Of a DNA stretch of 11,890 nt, positions 5,314-11,817 are shown piece by piece (within the stretch, counting starts at the first letter, position 1; each line of letters begins with the position of its first letter). The notes beneath the pieces are model-generated. The model was not told the origin of the DNA and made no database searches. It worked only from the letters and a program-made list of their open reading frames with translations. Source of the DNA: DATEXQ01 sp036846005 (GTDB lineage Bacteria > Patescibacteriota > Microgenomatia > UBA8517); contig DAIUCV010000016.1 in assembly GCA_036846005.1 (NCBI GenBank), positions 1 to 11,890 of the forward strand. The letters run 5' to 3'. Both the position numbers and the translations under genes were made by a program.

Positions 5314-6073
5314 ATTTACTTAGAAAATTATCTAAGTGTTTATAATTTTCTTTGTTAAATACGTCAAAATGTATACATTGATCACAGCTTACGATTTCAC
5401 TTCTTTTGATCAGGTTTTTCATGATAATTGACAATTCAGATGGCATCATATTGTCCCCTATTCCCGTAAAAATAATCGTTTTATTGTTTAGAGATCTAAG
5501 TAACAACGTATTGTCGGTTGAAATTAAGAAATCAACTACCTCTCTATGTTCGCTTAAGGGAATATTTTTAAGGTGTTTCCAATTTCCTTTGATATGAGTT
5601 TCCAATATCTTTCTTTCTTTGGTTTTAGTTATGGATTTATTCAAGCGCTTATAAAAATAGGAATAAAGCGATGAAGGTGTATGCAACAACAGCCAATGGA
5701 GAGGAATGAGTATTTTTGAATTTTCTAATTTTGAAAAATACTTATTTATATTAGTAAATTTAGTTCTGATATATGGACCGGTTGCAATCAGAACAAGTTT
5801 TGCTGAAGGATAATATTTGGCAAGATAGGGAGCAATTAATCCTCCCAAAGATACTCCTACAATAACCCCGGGATCTTCTCCCTTTAGTTCAATACTTACA
5901 AATTTCTTTACATCCTCCTGGGTAAGCTTAAATTTTGGGTCAAATAAATAAATAGAAACAATTTCATAGTTATTATTTTTAAAATACTTATATAAAGGAT
6001 GACCTTTATGAATGGGTTCAGGATAACCATGCAGTAAAACTACTATTTTTTTATTATTCTTCATAAAATTCAA
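5312..6073 (-). CDS. Alpha/beta-fold hydrolase
   Basis: The product (253 aa from TTG, 250 aa from the ATG at 6064) is a cytosolic alpha/beta hydrolase. The first strand and oxyanion motif is VVLLHGYP (11-18). The nucleophile elbow is GVSLGG (73-78) with S75. The acid is probably D207 in GIGDNMMP and the base H235 in CIHFDVF. A lid-like helical insert spans about 105-175. The substrate is unknown; small esterase or thioesterase-like roles fit. The gene overlaps or abuts the HD phosphohydrolase gene: TTG at 6073 would overlap its TGA, while the ATG at 6064 leaves 5 nt. I prefer the ATG because it directly precedes the first beta-strand. Neither start has a Shine-Dalgarno site. The two genes are almost certainly co-transcribed. 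Confidence 0.82.
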   Translation of the reverse strand: MNFMKNNKKIVVLLHGYPEPIHKGHPLYKYFKNNNYEIVSIYLFDPKFKLTQEDVKKFVSIELKGEDPGVIVGVSLGGLIAPYLAKYYPSAKLVLIATGPYIRTKFTNINKYFSKLENSKILIPLHWLLLHTPSSLYSYFYKRLNKSITKTKERKILETHIKGNWKHLKNIPLSEHREVVDFLISTDNTLLLRSLNNKTIIFTGIGDNMMPSELSIIMKNLIKRSEIVSCDQCIHFDVFNKENYKHLDNFLSK

Positions 6074-6654
6074 TGATATTGATAGGCAATCTTGGGATAA
6101 TTTAAAAAATAACGAATGATTTTTCTTCCCAGTTTAAAATAGAGTGGAGAAAATAAAGATAAAATAAAATAAAAAGGAGAATTTATTCTTATACTTTTTA
6201 ATTTTTTCTCTCTTTGGTAACTGAAATAATCAATAGAGTCAGCATCCTGGAGAATTTTTGTATAGATAATCCCCTTTTTATTTAATTGCCTGTAGGGTAT
6301 TGAAAAAGTATGATTCAAAAGAGATTCAGATAAAACACTTCTTTCATAAGAACTTAAATTAAATTTATCCAAAATAAAAGGCAAATGTTTTTTAATTATA
6401 ATTATTTCAAATATATGTTTACCTATCGTTCCCAGGAAATATTTTTTTTGCAGATTAACAGGAATATCATGTAAGTAACATGCTGCATGAAGTAAATTTA
6501 TATCAATATTATTTTCAAATGCAAAAGTTTTGACAATCAAATCCGCATTATTTCTTACTCTTTCAATATGATTTGAGTCGTGCAAGGGATTAGTTGAGTC
6601 GGCTAGTGTTAATTCGGAAAATCTTTTGATTTTTTCAAGCGTAGAGTAATCCAT
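6070..6654 (-). CDS. HD-domain phosphohydrolase
   Basis: The 194-aa all-helical protein has the metal-ligand pattern of HD hydrolases: H29 in SNHIERV, the H62-D63 doublet in CYLHDIP, and a later aspartate, D137 or D139, in LQDADSID. H115 in LLNHTF is another candidate ligand. The DSNHIERV and LQDADSID arrangement matches small YedJ/YpgQ-type HD proteins, which act on nucleotides or related phosphates; the exact substrate cannot be told. The C-terminal part (about 158-194) is aromatic and basic (FYFILSLFSPLYF), possibly membrane-touching. It precedes the alpha/beta hydrolase with overlapping or near-touching ends. The 57-bp gap after the HMA gene shows no terminator, so some read-through from the copper operon is possible, although a -10-like box lies before this gene. 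Confidence 0.82.
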   Translation of the reverse strand: MDYSTLEKIKRFSELTLADSTNPLHDSNHIERVRNNADLIVKTFAFENNIDINLLHAACYLHDIPVNLQKKYFLGTIGKHIFEIIIIKKHLPFILDKFNLSSYERSVLSESLLNHTFSIPYRQLNKKGIIYTKILQDADSIDYFSYQREKKLKSIRINSPFYFILSLFSPLYFKLGRKIIRYFLNYPKIAYQYH

Positions 6655-6661
6655 AACAATT

Positions 6662-6667
6662 TATATA
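6662..6667 (-). promoter_or_regulatory. Putative -10 box for the HD/hydrolase pair
   Basis: TATATA lies 7 nt before the ATG at 6654, matching the spacing of other -10-like boxes in this window. In such AT-rich DNA the match alone is weak evidence. Confidence 0.3.
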
Positions 6668-6711
6668 TTCATTTTATATGGATATTTAAAATAAAAAAAG
6701 CGAAGAAGAAC

Positions 6712-6966
6712 TCAAGATGAAGAATCGAGTGTACTGGTAACGTGATATCCTACTTTTTCTATTATTTCTTTTACTTTCTCGGTAGTTAATTGTTTAGGAT
6801 TGTAAGATACAATGGTTAAGGATTTGGAAAAAATTGTTTCCGCTTTAATTACTCCGGGAGTATCCTCAAGACAACCGTCGATGCACATTGCACAACTTAC
6901 ACAATGCATACCCTGAATTTGAAAAGTAGTTTTTTTAGTCTCTAAGTTTTTACTAAATATAGCCAT
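6712..6966 (-). CDS. HMA-domain copper chaperone with four clustered cysteines
   Basis: The 84-aa protein is one heavy-metal-associated domain with the metal loop GMHCVSC (19-25), then the usual helix and strands (VIKAETIFSK, LTIVSYNP, KVKEIIEKVGYHV). It resembles CopZ/Atx1/MerP and the N-terminal domain of the ATPase encoded upstream. The loop carries two further cysteines, C28 and C32, giving C-x2-C-x2-C-x3-C, where most HMA proteins have only the first pair. They could allow a Cu(I) cluster, dimer bridging, or binding of another soft metal. It is the last gene of the copper operon, 3 nt after the TauE/cupredoxin gene, and is likely cytosolic since there is no signal peptide. No terminator is seen in the 57 bp that follow. 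Confidence 0.88.
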   Translation of the reverse strand: MAIFSKNLETKKTTFQIQGMHCVSCAMCIDGCLEDTPGVIKAETIFSKSLTIVSYNPKQLTTEKVKEIIEKVGYHVTSTLDSSS

Positions 6967-6969
6967 ATT

Positions 6970-8019
6970 CTAATTTACAACCTCCATAATTCCCCGATAC
7001 ATACCCATTGAACAAGAATATTGATATTTTCCGGTATTAACAGGAGTAAAATTAAAGGTTTTTACATCTGTCGATTGTAAAGCAGTTCTTATTCCGTATT
7101 CCTGAAAGACAAAAGATAAGGCACAGGAGTAAACACCGTTACTTTTTAAAGTAAGTTCTACAGGTATTCCCTTTTTAACTCTAATGTAATTGGGATTATA
7201 GCTTGTGTTTTGAACCTCGATGGTTACCTGTTGAACATCTCCTTTAATTACTGAATCTGTGGGATTGGAGATGTCTTTATTGGAAAAAATATTTGCTATG
7301 GGAGAAAATATTATATTTAAAGTAATGGGAGAATTGATCACCAGTAGTGCGCTATTAATGCTATAAATTGCCATAATAATTAAAGCAGCTGAGGCAAATT
7401 TAGTAAATTTCTTATACCATCCTTCAGAAAGTTTGGTGGTAGCAAAACCCAAGATACCAAATAAAGGTGAAGTTCCCAGAACAAACGAAAACATTATTAA
7501 TGCTCCACTTATTGGACTGCCGCTATTGATGGCGAGTACTTCCATGGCTTGGGTTATTCCGCAGGGAATAAAGATTGTCATCAATCCTAAGATAGAGGGT
7601 GCAAATAAAGCCTTACTTTTGCTGGAATTTCTGACTATTCTTTGTAAAAATTTGGGAGGCTGAAAAGCAATATATCTAAAAATAGGATGAACGTTTAATA
7701 AGTTCATGGCAGTTGCAAACATAAAAAGAGCCGTTAATATCTGGAAGGTAAGACGCAGTCCCAGACTCAAAGAAATTACCGATCCCAAAAGTCCCAGGAA
7801 AAAACCCAAAATCGTATGAATGGTTAATTTAGCTCCCAAAAACATCACGATAGGTAGCCAATCTTTTGAGGTTGAAGAAGTGTTAATATCACCCGTATTA
7901 TTTTCGCGTTCCTGTTCTTTTTGATTTGCTATTACACTTGCCAAAAGACCTCCCTGTAAGGCTAAGCAGGAAATACCTCCTGTTGTAAGTCCGGTTAAAA
8001 ATATAAGAAATAAATTCAT
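6970..8019 (-). CDS. TauE/SafE-like membrane protein fused to a cupredoxin domain
   Basis: The 349-aa protein has about six membrane helices (roughly 2-30, 55-80, 87-108, 141-164, 169-193, 207-228). Its signature motifs are TGLTTGGISCLALQGG (9-24) and IPCGITQAMEVLA (151-163). A cysteine in each, C18 and C153, gives the CcdA/DsbD-like pattern of one thiol per pseudo-symmetric half. A linker (about 240-262) leads to an outside cupredoxin-like domain (263-349). There C299 in YSCALSF and C336 with M338/M340 in YSCSMGMY could bind copper; the usual two histidines are absent. Such fusions are known as sulfite exporter TauE/SafE family proteins near copper genes. A role in copper or thiol transfer across the membrane is inferred. 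It lies 4 nt after copA and 3 nt before the HMA gene. Confidence 0.85.
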   Translation of the reverse strand: MNLFLIFLTGLTTGGISCLALQGGLLASVIANQKEQERENNTGDINTSSTSKDWLPIVMFLGAKLTIHTILGFFLGLLGSVISLSLGLRLTFQILTALFMFATAMNLLNVHPIFRYIAFQPPKFLQRIVRNSSKSKALFAPSILGLMTIFIPCGITQAMEVLAINSGSPISGALIMFSFVLGTSPLFGILGFATTKLSEGWYKKFTKFASAALIIMAIYSINSALLVINSPITLNIIFSPIANIFSNKDISNPTDSVIKGDVQQVTIEVQNTSYNPNYIRVKKGIPVELTLKSNGVYSCALSFVFQEYGIRTALQSTDVKTFNFTPVNTGKYQYSCSMGMYRGIMEVVN

Positions 8020-8023
8020 GGAT

Positions 8024-10357
8024 TTATAGTTTTACGGTTTTTAAACGTAGGGCATTAAGAACTACACTGACACTAGAAAAAGCCATAGCACCTCCGGCAA
8101 TTGCGGGATTTAAAGAAATTCCAAAAAAAGGATAAAGAATACCGGCTGCAACGGGAATGCTAATTACGTTATAGAAAAAAGCCCAGAATAAATTTTCTTT
8201 GATAGTTCTCATGGTAGCCTTGGCCAATTTAATGGATTTGGGTAATTTGGAGATGTTTCCTCCCAATAGAGTCATGCCTGCAGATTCGATAGCCACATCG
8301 GTTCCCGTTCCCATAGCTATCCCCACATCAGCTGTAGCAAGTGCTGGTGCATCATTAATCCCATCCCCAACCATTGCCACCTTATAACCTCTTTTTTGCA
8401 GTTTTTTAATCTCCTGGGCTTTATTTGCGGGTAAAACCTCGGCAACTACATTATCAATACCTACCAGATCTCCGATATAACGTGCGGTTTTTTTATTGTC
8501 ACCCGTCAGCATGACAACTTTAAGACCAAGCTGATGCAACCAATCTACAACTTGTTTTGATTCTTTTTTGATGGTATCGGCTATCGCAATGTAACCCAGT
8601 ATTTCCTTTTGGGTCATCAGTAGAACGGGAGTTTTTCCTTTTGAGGTAAAATCATCAACGATTTTGGAATTAATTTTTATTTTTAAATCTCTGGCAAGCG
8701 AGAGATTTCCGGCAAAATACTGATTATCACCTATTTTTCCTTTTAATCCTTTTCCTTCGATTGCGGAAAAATTGTCAACTTTGTTCAAACTAAGATTTTC
8801 GTTTTCGGCTTTATTAAGAATTGCCTGAGCAATAGGATGTTCGGAATTTTTCTCCAGGGAGGCAAGTATTCTTAAGATTTCATCAGATTGTAAATAATTT
8901 GCAGGGATAATATCGGTTACCTGGGGAAAACCTTTGGTTATGGTACCGGTTTTGTCCATTATTACATATTTAATGGAATTAACTTTTTCCAAACTCTCTG
9001 CATTTTTAATAAGAATTCCGTTTTGGGCGGCTTTACCCACACCTACGATTACAGCAGTAGGAGTTGCCAATCCCATTGCACAAGGACAGGCAATTACCAA
9101 AATACTTACAAAACTAACAATTCCCAATACCAAAGCCTGGGAAAAAGGCATAAATAAGACTCCTATTGTCATCCATAAGATAAGAACAGCAATGGCTAAA
9201 ACCAAGACTGCAGGAACAAATATGGAGGCTATTTTATCAACTGTCTTTTCGATGGGAGCTTTTGACCCCTGCGCTTCTGCTACCATATTAATTATTTGGG
9301 AAAGCATAGTATCCATTCCCACCTTTTTAGCTTTAATAAGAAGAGTTCCCTGTTTGTTGATAGTTGAACCGATTACCAAATCTCCAACAACTTTATCAAC
9401 CGGAATACTTTCTCCGGTAATCATGGATTCATCAATAGATGAAGCTCCTTCAACAATTTCAGCGTCAACCGGTATTTTTTGACCGGGTTTAACCCTTATC
9501 AGATCTCCCACAACAACTTCTTCTATGGGGATTTCTGATTCCTGGCCGTTTCTAATAACCAATGCAGTCTTGACCTGTAAACCAATTAATTTTTCCAAAG
9601 CTTCACCGGTTTTAAGTTTTGAACGGGCCTCAAGAAATTTACCTAAGGTAATAAAGCCAATTACCACAATTACCACGTCGTAATAAGTTTGCTGTGTATT
9701 TAAAAAAGGGTTTAATAAATTTTGAAAAGCCGAAAGAATAAAACTGTAAATAAATGCAACTAATGTTCCTAATCCTACCAGCGTATCCATATTGGCAGCA
9801 CCATGTTTTAAAAATGTAATTAATCCCTTAATATAAGGCTTGCCTATTACAAACATCGTATAGGTGGCAAAAAGAGGTAAAAGATAAAATAAGAAAGAAG
9901 ATAAAATAACAGGCATTTCAGGCCATAAATTAAGAGTTTTAGCTCCTATTTCCCATATCATTGTGATTACGCTTATTACCATAAAAGGAATTACAGTTTG
10001 AACGTTTCTTTTTAGATTATTTAACTCCATAATTTTTTGCTCCTTTACAGCTTTATCTGAAGATACTTCCATATGGTGATGGTTCAGTTGAGGATTTTCA
10101 TTATTTAATGAGTTCATTTGTTGAACCAAATGATAACCATATTTATCAATCTCATTATTCATAGTAGAGGGAGTAATAATATTAGGATTAAATACTACTC
10201 TGGCAGTTTCCGTTCCGTAATTAACCGCTACATCCTTAACGCCATCAAGTTTTTCAATTTTATGCTTGATAGTGCTTGCACAGGATGCACAATGCATTCC
10301 GGTAATTGAAAAATTATTTGTTTCGTTTTTATTTAACATAAATTTTGGGATTTTCAT
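8024..10357 (-). CDS. copA: Cu+-exporting P1B-type ATPase
   Basis: The 777-aa protein exports Cu+ (or Ag+) from the cytosol using ATP. In order: one HMA domain with GMHCASC (20-26), a His-containing linker (HHH at 93-95), paired helices from about 120 to 245, the actuator with TGES (314-317), the metal-site CPC (424-426) in helix 6, the phosphorylation motif DKTGT with D468, the HP of the nucleotide domain (507-508), TGD (618-620) and GDGIND (664-669). Y729-N730 in helix 7 and M758xxSS in helix 8 are the other ligands typical of the P1B-1 Cu+ subtype, so Zn/Cd subtypes are unlikely. The gene overlaps the regulator's 3' end by 29 nt. A start at the internal ATG (10339) would still overlap by 11 nt and keep the HMA domain whole. 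Confidence 0.96.
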   Translation of the reverse strand: MKIPKFMLNKNETNNFSITGMHCASCASTIKHKIEKLDGVKDVAVNYGTETARVVFNPNIITPSTMNNEIDKYGYHLVQQMNSLNNENPQLNHHHMEVSSDKAVKEQKIMELNNLKRNVQTVIPFMVISVITMIWEIGAKTLNLWPEMPVILSSFLFYLLPLFATYTMFVIGKPYIKGLITFLKHGAANMDTLVGLGTLVAFIYSFILSAFQNLLNPFLNTQQTYYDVVIVVIGFITLGKFLEARSKLKTGEALEKLIGLQVKTALVIRNGQESEIPIEEVVVGDLIRVKPGQKIPVDAEIVEGASSIDESMITGESIPVDKVVGDLVIGSTINKQGTLLIKAKKVGMDTMLSQIINMVAEAQGSKAPIEKTVDKIASIFVPAVLVLAIAVLILWMTIGVLFMPFSQALVLGIVSFVSILVIACPCAMGLATPTAVIVGVGKAAQNGILIKNAESLEKVNSIKYVIMDKTGTITKGFPQVTDIIPANYLQSDEILRILASLEKNSEHPIAQAILNKAENENLSLNKVDNFSAIEGKGLKGKIGDNQYFAGNLSLARDLKIKINSKIVDDFTSKGKTPVLLMTQKEILGYIAIADTIKKESKQVVDWLHQLGLKVVMLTGDNKKTARYIGDLVGIDNVVAEVLPANKAQEIKKLQKRGYKVAMVGDGINDAPALATADVGIAMGTGTDVAIESAGMTLLGGNISKLPKSIKLAKATMRTIKENLFWAFFYNVISIPVAAGILYPFFGISLNPAIAGGAMAFSSVSVVLNALRLKTVKL

Positions 10358-10811
10358 TAAATTTCTTTAGACAACCGCTGGCACAAAAATAATATATTTC
10401 TTTAGAATAAGAATAATTAAAACTGGCAGTTTTCGGGGATAATCTCATTCCGCAGACAGGATCGTGGACCAAAGGAACCAAATCCTGCATTTTAATAGTC
10501 ATTTCTTTGGCAATTTGGGAATCTTTATTTTCTTCAATTAAAATCTCACGAATTAAATCACTGGCCTTAATAAAATTATTATGGCTTATAAAATAATAGA
10601 TCTGTTTGCCATCCCTTCGGGTAGAAACAACTCCCGCATCTCTTAATATCATTAAATGCTGACTGATATTAGCTTGAGGCAAATCCAGCATAGAATGAAT
10701 ACTATTTACAGGTAATTCTTTATCTCTTAATAGATTAATAATTTCTAGCCTTCTAGGATGTGCAATTGCCTTTAATAATTTGGCGTGTTTACTAAAGATA
10801 TCACTATACAT
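10329..10811 (-). CDS. ArsR-family repressor fused to a YHS metal-binding domain
   Basis: The 160-aa protein begins with an ArsR winged-helix domain (about 1-95). It has AIAHPRRLEIINLL (15-28), a recognition helix around QANISQHLMILRDAGVV (46-62) and the wing RRDGKQIYYF (65-74). The helix where ArsR proteins carry the ELCVCDL arsenic site reads SIHSMLDL with no cysteine. Instead a YHS domain closes the protein (about 116-158): HDPVCGM with C120, then YYFCASGC with C143 and C147, then FNENP. Metal sensing is therefore probably through the YHS module, comparable to HTH-TRASH copper regulators of archaea. It is the first gene of the copper operon, overlapping copA, and sits right behind an inverted-repeat operator, so autoregulated derepression by Cu+ is likely. 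A response to another soft metal is possible. Confidence 0.9.
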   Translation of the reverse strand: MYSDIFSKHAKLLKAIAHPRRLEIINLLRDKELPVNSIHSMLDLPQANISQHLMILRDAGVVSTRRDGKQIYYFISHNNFIKASDLIREILIEENKDSQIAKEMTIKMQDLVPLVHDPVCGMRLSPKTASFNYSYSKEIYYFCASGCLKKFNENPKIYVK

Positions 10812-10846
10812 ATTCGAAGATTAGAATATGTAAATAGGGTTGTCAA
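10807..10846 (-). promoter_or_regulatory. Copper-operon promoter with operator over -10 box and start codon
   Basis: On the minus strand a perfect -35 box TTGACA (10841-10846) is followed after 17 bp by TAATCT (10818-10823), which ends 6 nt before the ATG (10809-10811), so the message is near-leaderless. A perfect 9-bp inverted repeat, TACATATTC (10807-10815) and GAATATGTA (10824-10832) with an 8-bp spacer, covers the -10 box and the start codon. The symmetry fits the dimeric ArsR-family repressor encoded directly behind it, which would block RNA polymerase. Confidence 0.75.
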
Positions 10847-10885
10847 TAACTAAAAAAATTCATCTTAAGAAATTATGTTTTTCCA

Positions 10886-10914
10886 AAAATCTATTTATTC
10901 CAATCAATAAATAG
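10886..10914 (-). terminator. Rho-independent terminator of the VIT-like gene
   Basis: Arms CTATTTATT (10891-10899) and AATAAATAG (10906-10914) pair over 9 bp with a 6-nt loop. On the minus strand the stem is followed by AUUUUU. It starts 11 bp after the stop codon of the VIT-like gene. Confidence 0.7.
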
Positions 10915-10924
10915 TTTATAAAAG

Positions 10925-11641
10925 TTATAACGAAGTTACATTGAAGAGTTTACCTATCATAAATCCCACAAAAGCTGAACCCATCCCTATAATCGCAAGT
11001 TGTATTCCATTTTTAATCCATGATCCAACATATATTTTTGCTTCATATGCTCCTATAGCAAATAATACTATCATCGAAGAAATTAAACTTACGATCATAG
11101 CTGTATTATGAGGAAGCAAAAAAAATGGAGTAATTGGTACGAAGGAACAAACAAGAGTTGCTATTCCTACCGTAGCAGATATTTTAAAAATAGTTTTCTT
11201 ATCTATTATCTGTAAATTTAATTCTTCTCTTATTAATGTTCGTAACCAACTTTCTTTATTTCTGGTGACTGTTGCTACAATATCTTCTAAAAGTTTTCCT
11301 GAAAAACCTTTTTTTCGATAAATATCTCTTACCTCTTCTCTTTCCTGTTGGGGATTTTTATTAATCTCATCTCTTTCGTTTTGTACTTCCCTTTTATAGT
11401 GATCTATTTGTGCTAATGTTGAAGTGTAAGCAACTGCTGCCATCGAAACTGCTCCAGATAAAGTTGCTGCAAGAGATGCTGCAACTAAGATATTTTTGTC
11501 TGGACTTGCAGCAGAAACACCTAAAACAATTCCTAAGACATTAACCAATCCGTCTTGACCACCTAAAATTACATCATGAATTGAGCTTACTGCATTATGA
11601 AATTCGTGGTGTATAAATAATTTTCTAGTAAATAACCTCAT
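10925..11641 (-). CDS. VIT1/CCC1-family iron/manganese transporter
   Basis: The 238-aa protein matches the VIT/CCC1 family, which moves Fe2+ or Mn2+ out of the cytosol, usually with proton exchange. The first helix holds GGQDGLVNVLGIVLGVSAA (27-45), with D30 at the place of the conserved transport aspartate. The second holds AVSMAAVAYTSTLAQ (64-78), with M67 at the conserved methionine. Here Ala70-Ala71 replace the Gly-Glu of the common GEY motif. A charged cytosolic segment (about 80-145) with REEVRDIYRKKGF and EREE/REEL glutamates corresponds to the metal-binding domain. Three more helices follow (about 153-170, 178-197, 213-232). It is transcribed alone, with its own -10 box and terminator, next to the copper operon. 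Specificity for Fe versus Mn cannot be told. Confidence 0.88.
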   Translation of the reverse strand: MRLFTRKLFIHHEFHNAVSSIHDVILGGQDGLVNVLGIVLGVSAASPDKNILVAASLAATLSGAVSMAAVAYTSTLAQIDHYKREVQNERDEINKNPQQEREEVRDIYRKKGFSGKLLEDIVATVTRNKESWLRTLIREELNLQIIDKKTIFKISATVGIATLVCSFVPITPFFLLPHNTAMIVSLISSMIVLFAIGAYEAKIYVGSWIKNGIQLAIIGMGSAFVGFMIGKLFNVTSL

Positions 11642-11648
11642 CTAAATT

Positions 11649-11654
11649 AATATA
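11649..11654 (-). promoter_or_regulatory. Putative -10 box of the VIT-like gene
   Basis: TATATT on the minus strand ends 7 nt before the ATG at 11641, the same spacing as at other first genes here. No clear -35 box is seen. Confidence 0.4.
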
Positions 11655-11694
11655 TCAAAAGAAGAACTTAAAATACACAGTTTAAAATTGTATG

Positions 11695-11723
11695 AAGACG
11701 TACAATCATTGTTGTAAGACGTA
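11695..11723. repeat. AAGACGTA direct repeats upstream of the VIT-like gene
   Basis: AAGACGTA occurs at 11695-11702 and 11716-11723, 21 bp apart, which is two helical turns. Between and across them lie small inverted repeats (TACAA and TTGTA at 11701-11716). The site is 40-75 bp upstream of the proposed -10 box, where an activator could bind. Confidence 0.35.
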
Positions 11724-11745
11724 TTAATAATTATATTGAAGAAAA

Positions 11746-11800
11746 CAGAGAGAAGCTGGCTGGCTTTATTTGATGGTCAGCTGACTATCAAAACTCTCTG
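11746..11800 (-). terminator. Branched three-stem inverted repeat, likely a terminator
   Basis: An outer stem CAGAGAG (11746-11752) / CTCTCTG (11794-11800) encloses a small hairpin AAGC (11753-11756) / GCTT (11763-11766). It also encloses a 12-bp near-perfect palindrome (11769-11780 with 11781-11792). The three stems abut with only 1-2 free bases, forming a three-way junction. On the minus strand the outer stem is followed by UUUUCUU, so it probably ends the transcript of the gene at the right edge. A structured RNA role on either strand is possible. Confidence 0.5.
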
Positions 11801-11817
11801 CTTGTTAAACCTTACGA

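Noticed and set aside
6655..6711. Terminator after the copper operon
   Set aside because: A T-rich run exists on the minus strand but no hairpin precedes it; the GAAGAA runs are direct, not inverted, repeats.
8934..9482. 182-aa open frame on the plus strand
   Set aside because: It is opposite the core of copA and its low-complexity Thr/Ile-rich protein mirrors the ATPase codons.
10329..10811. ArsR-YHS as the regulator of the arsM pair
   Set aside because: It lacks the arsenic cysteine site, is 9 kb away, and overlaps copA with an operator at its own promoter. I saw no matching inverted repeat before the arsM pair.
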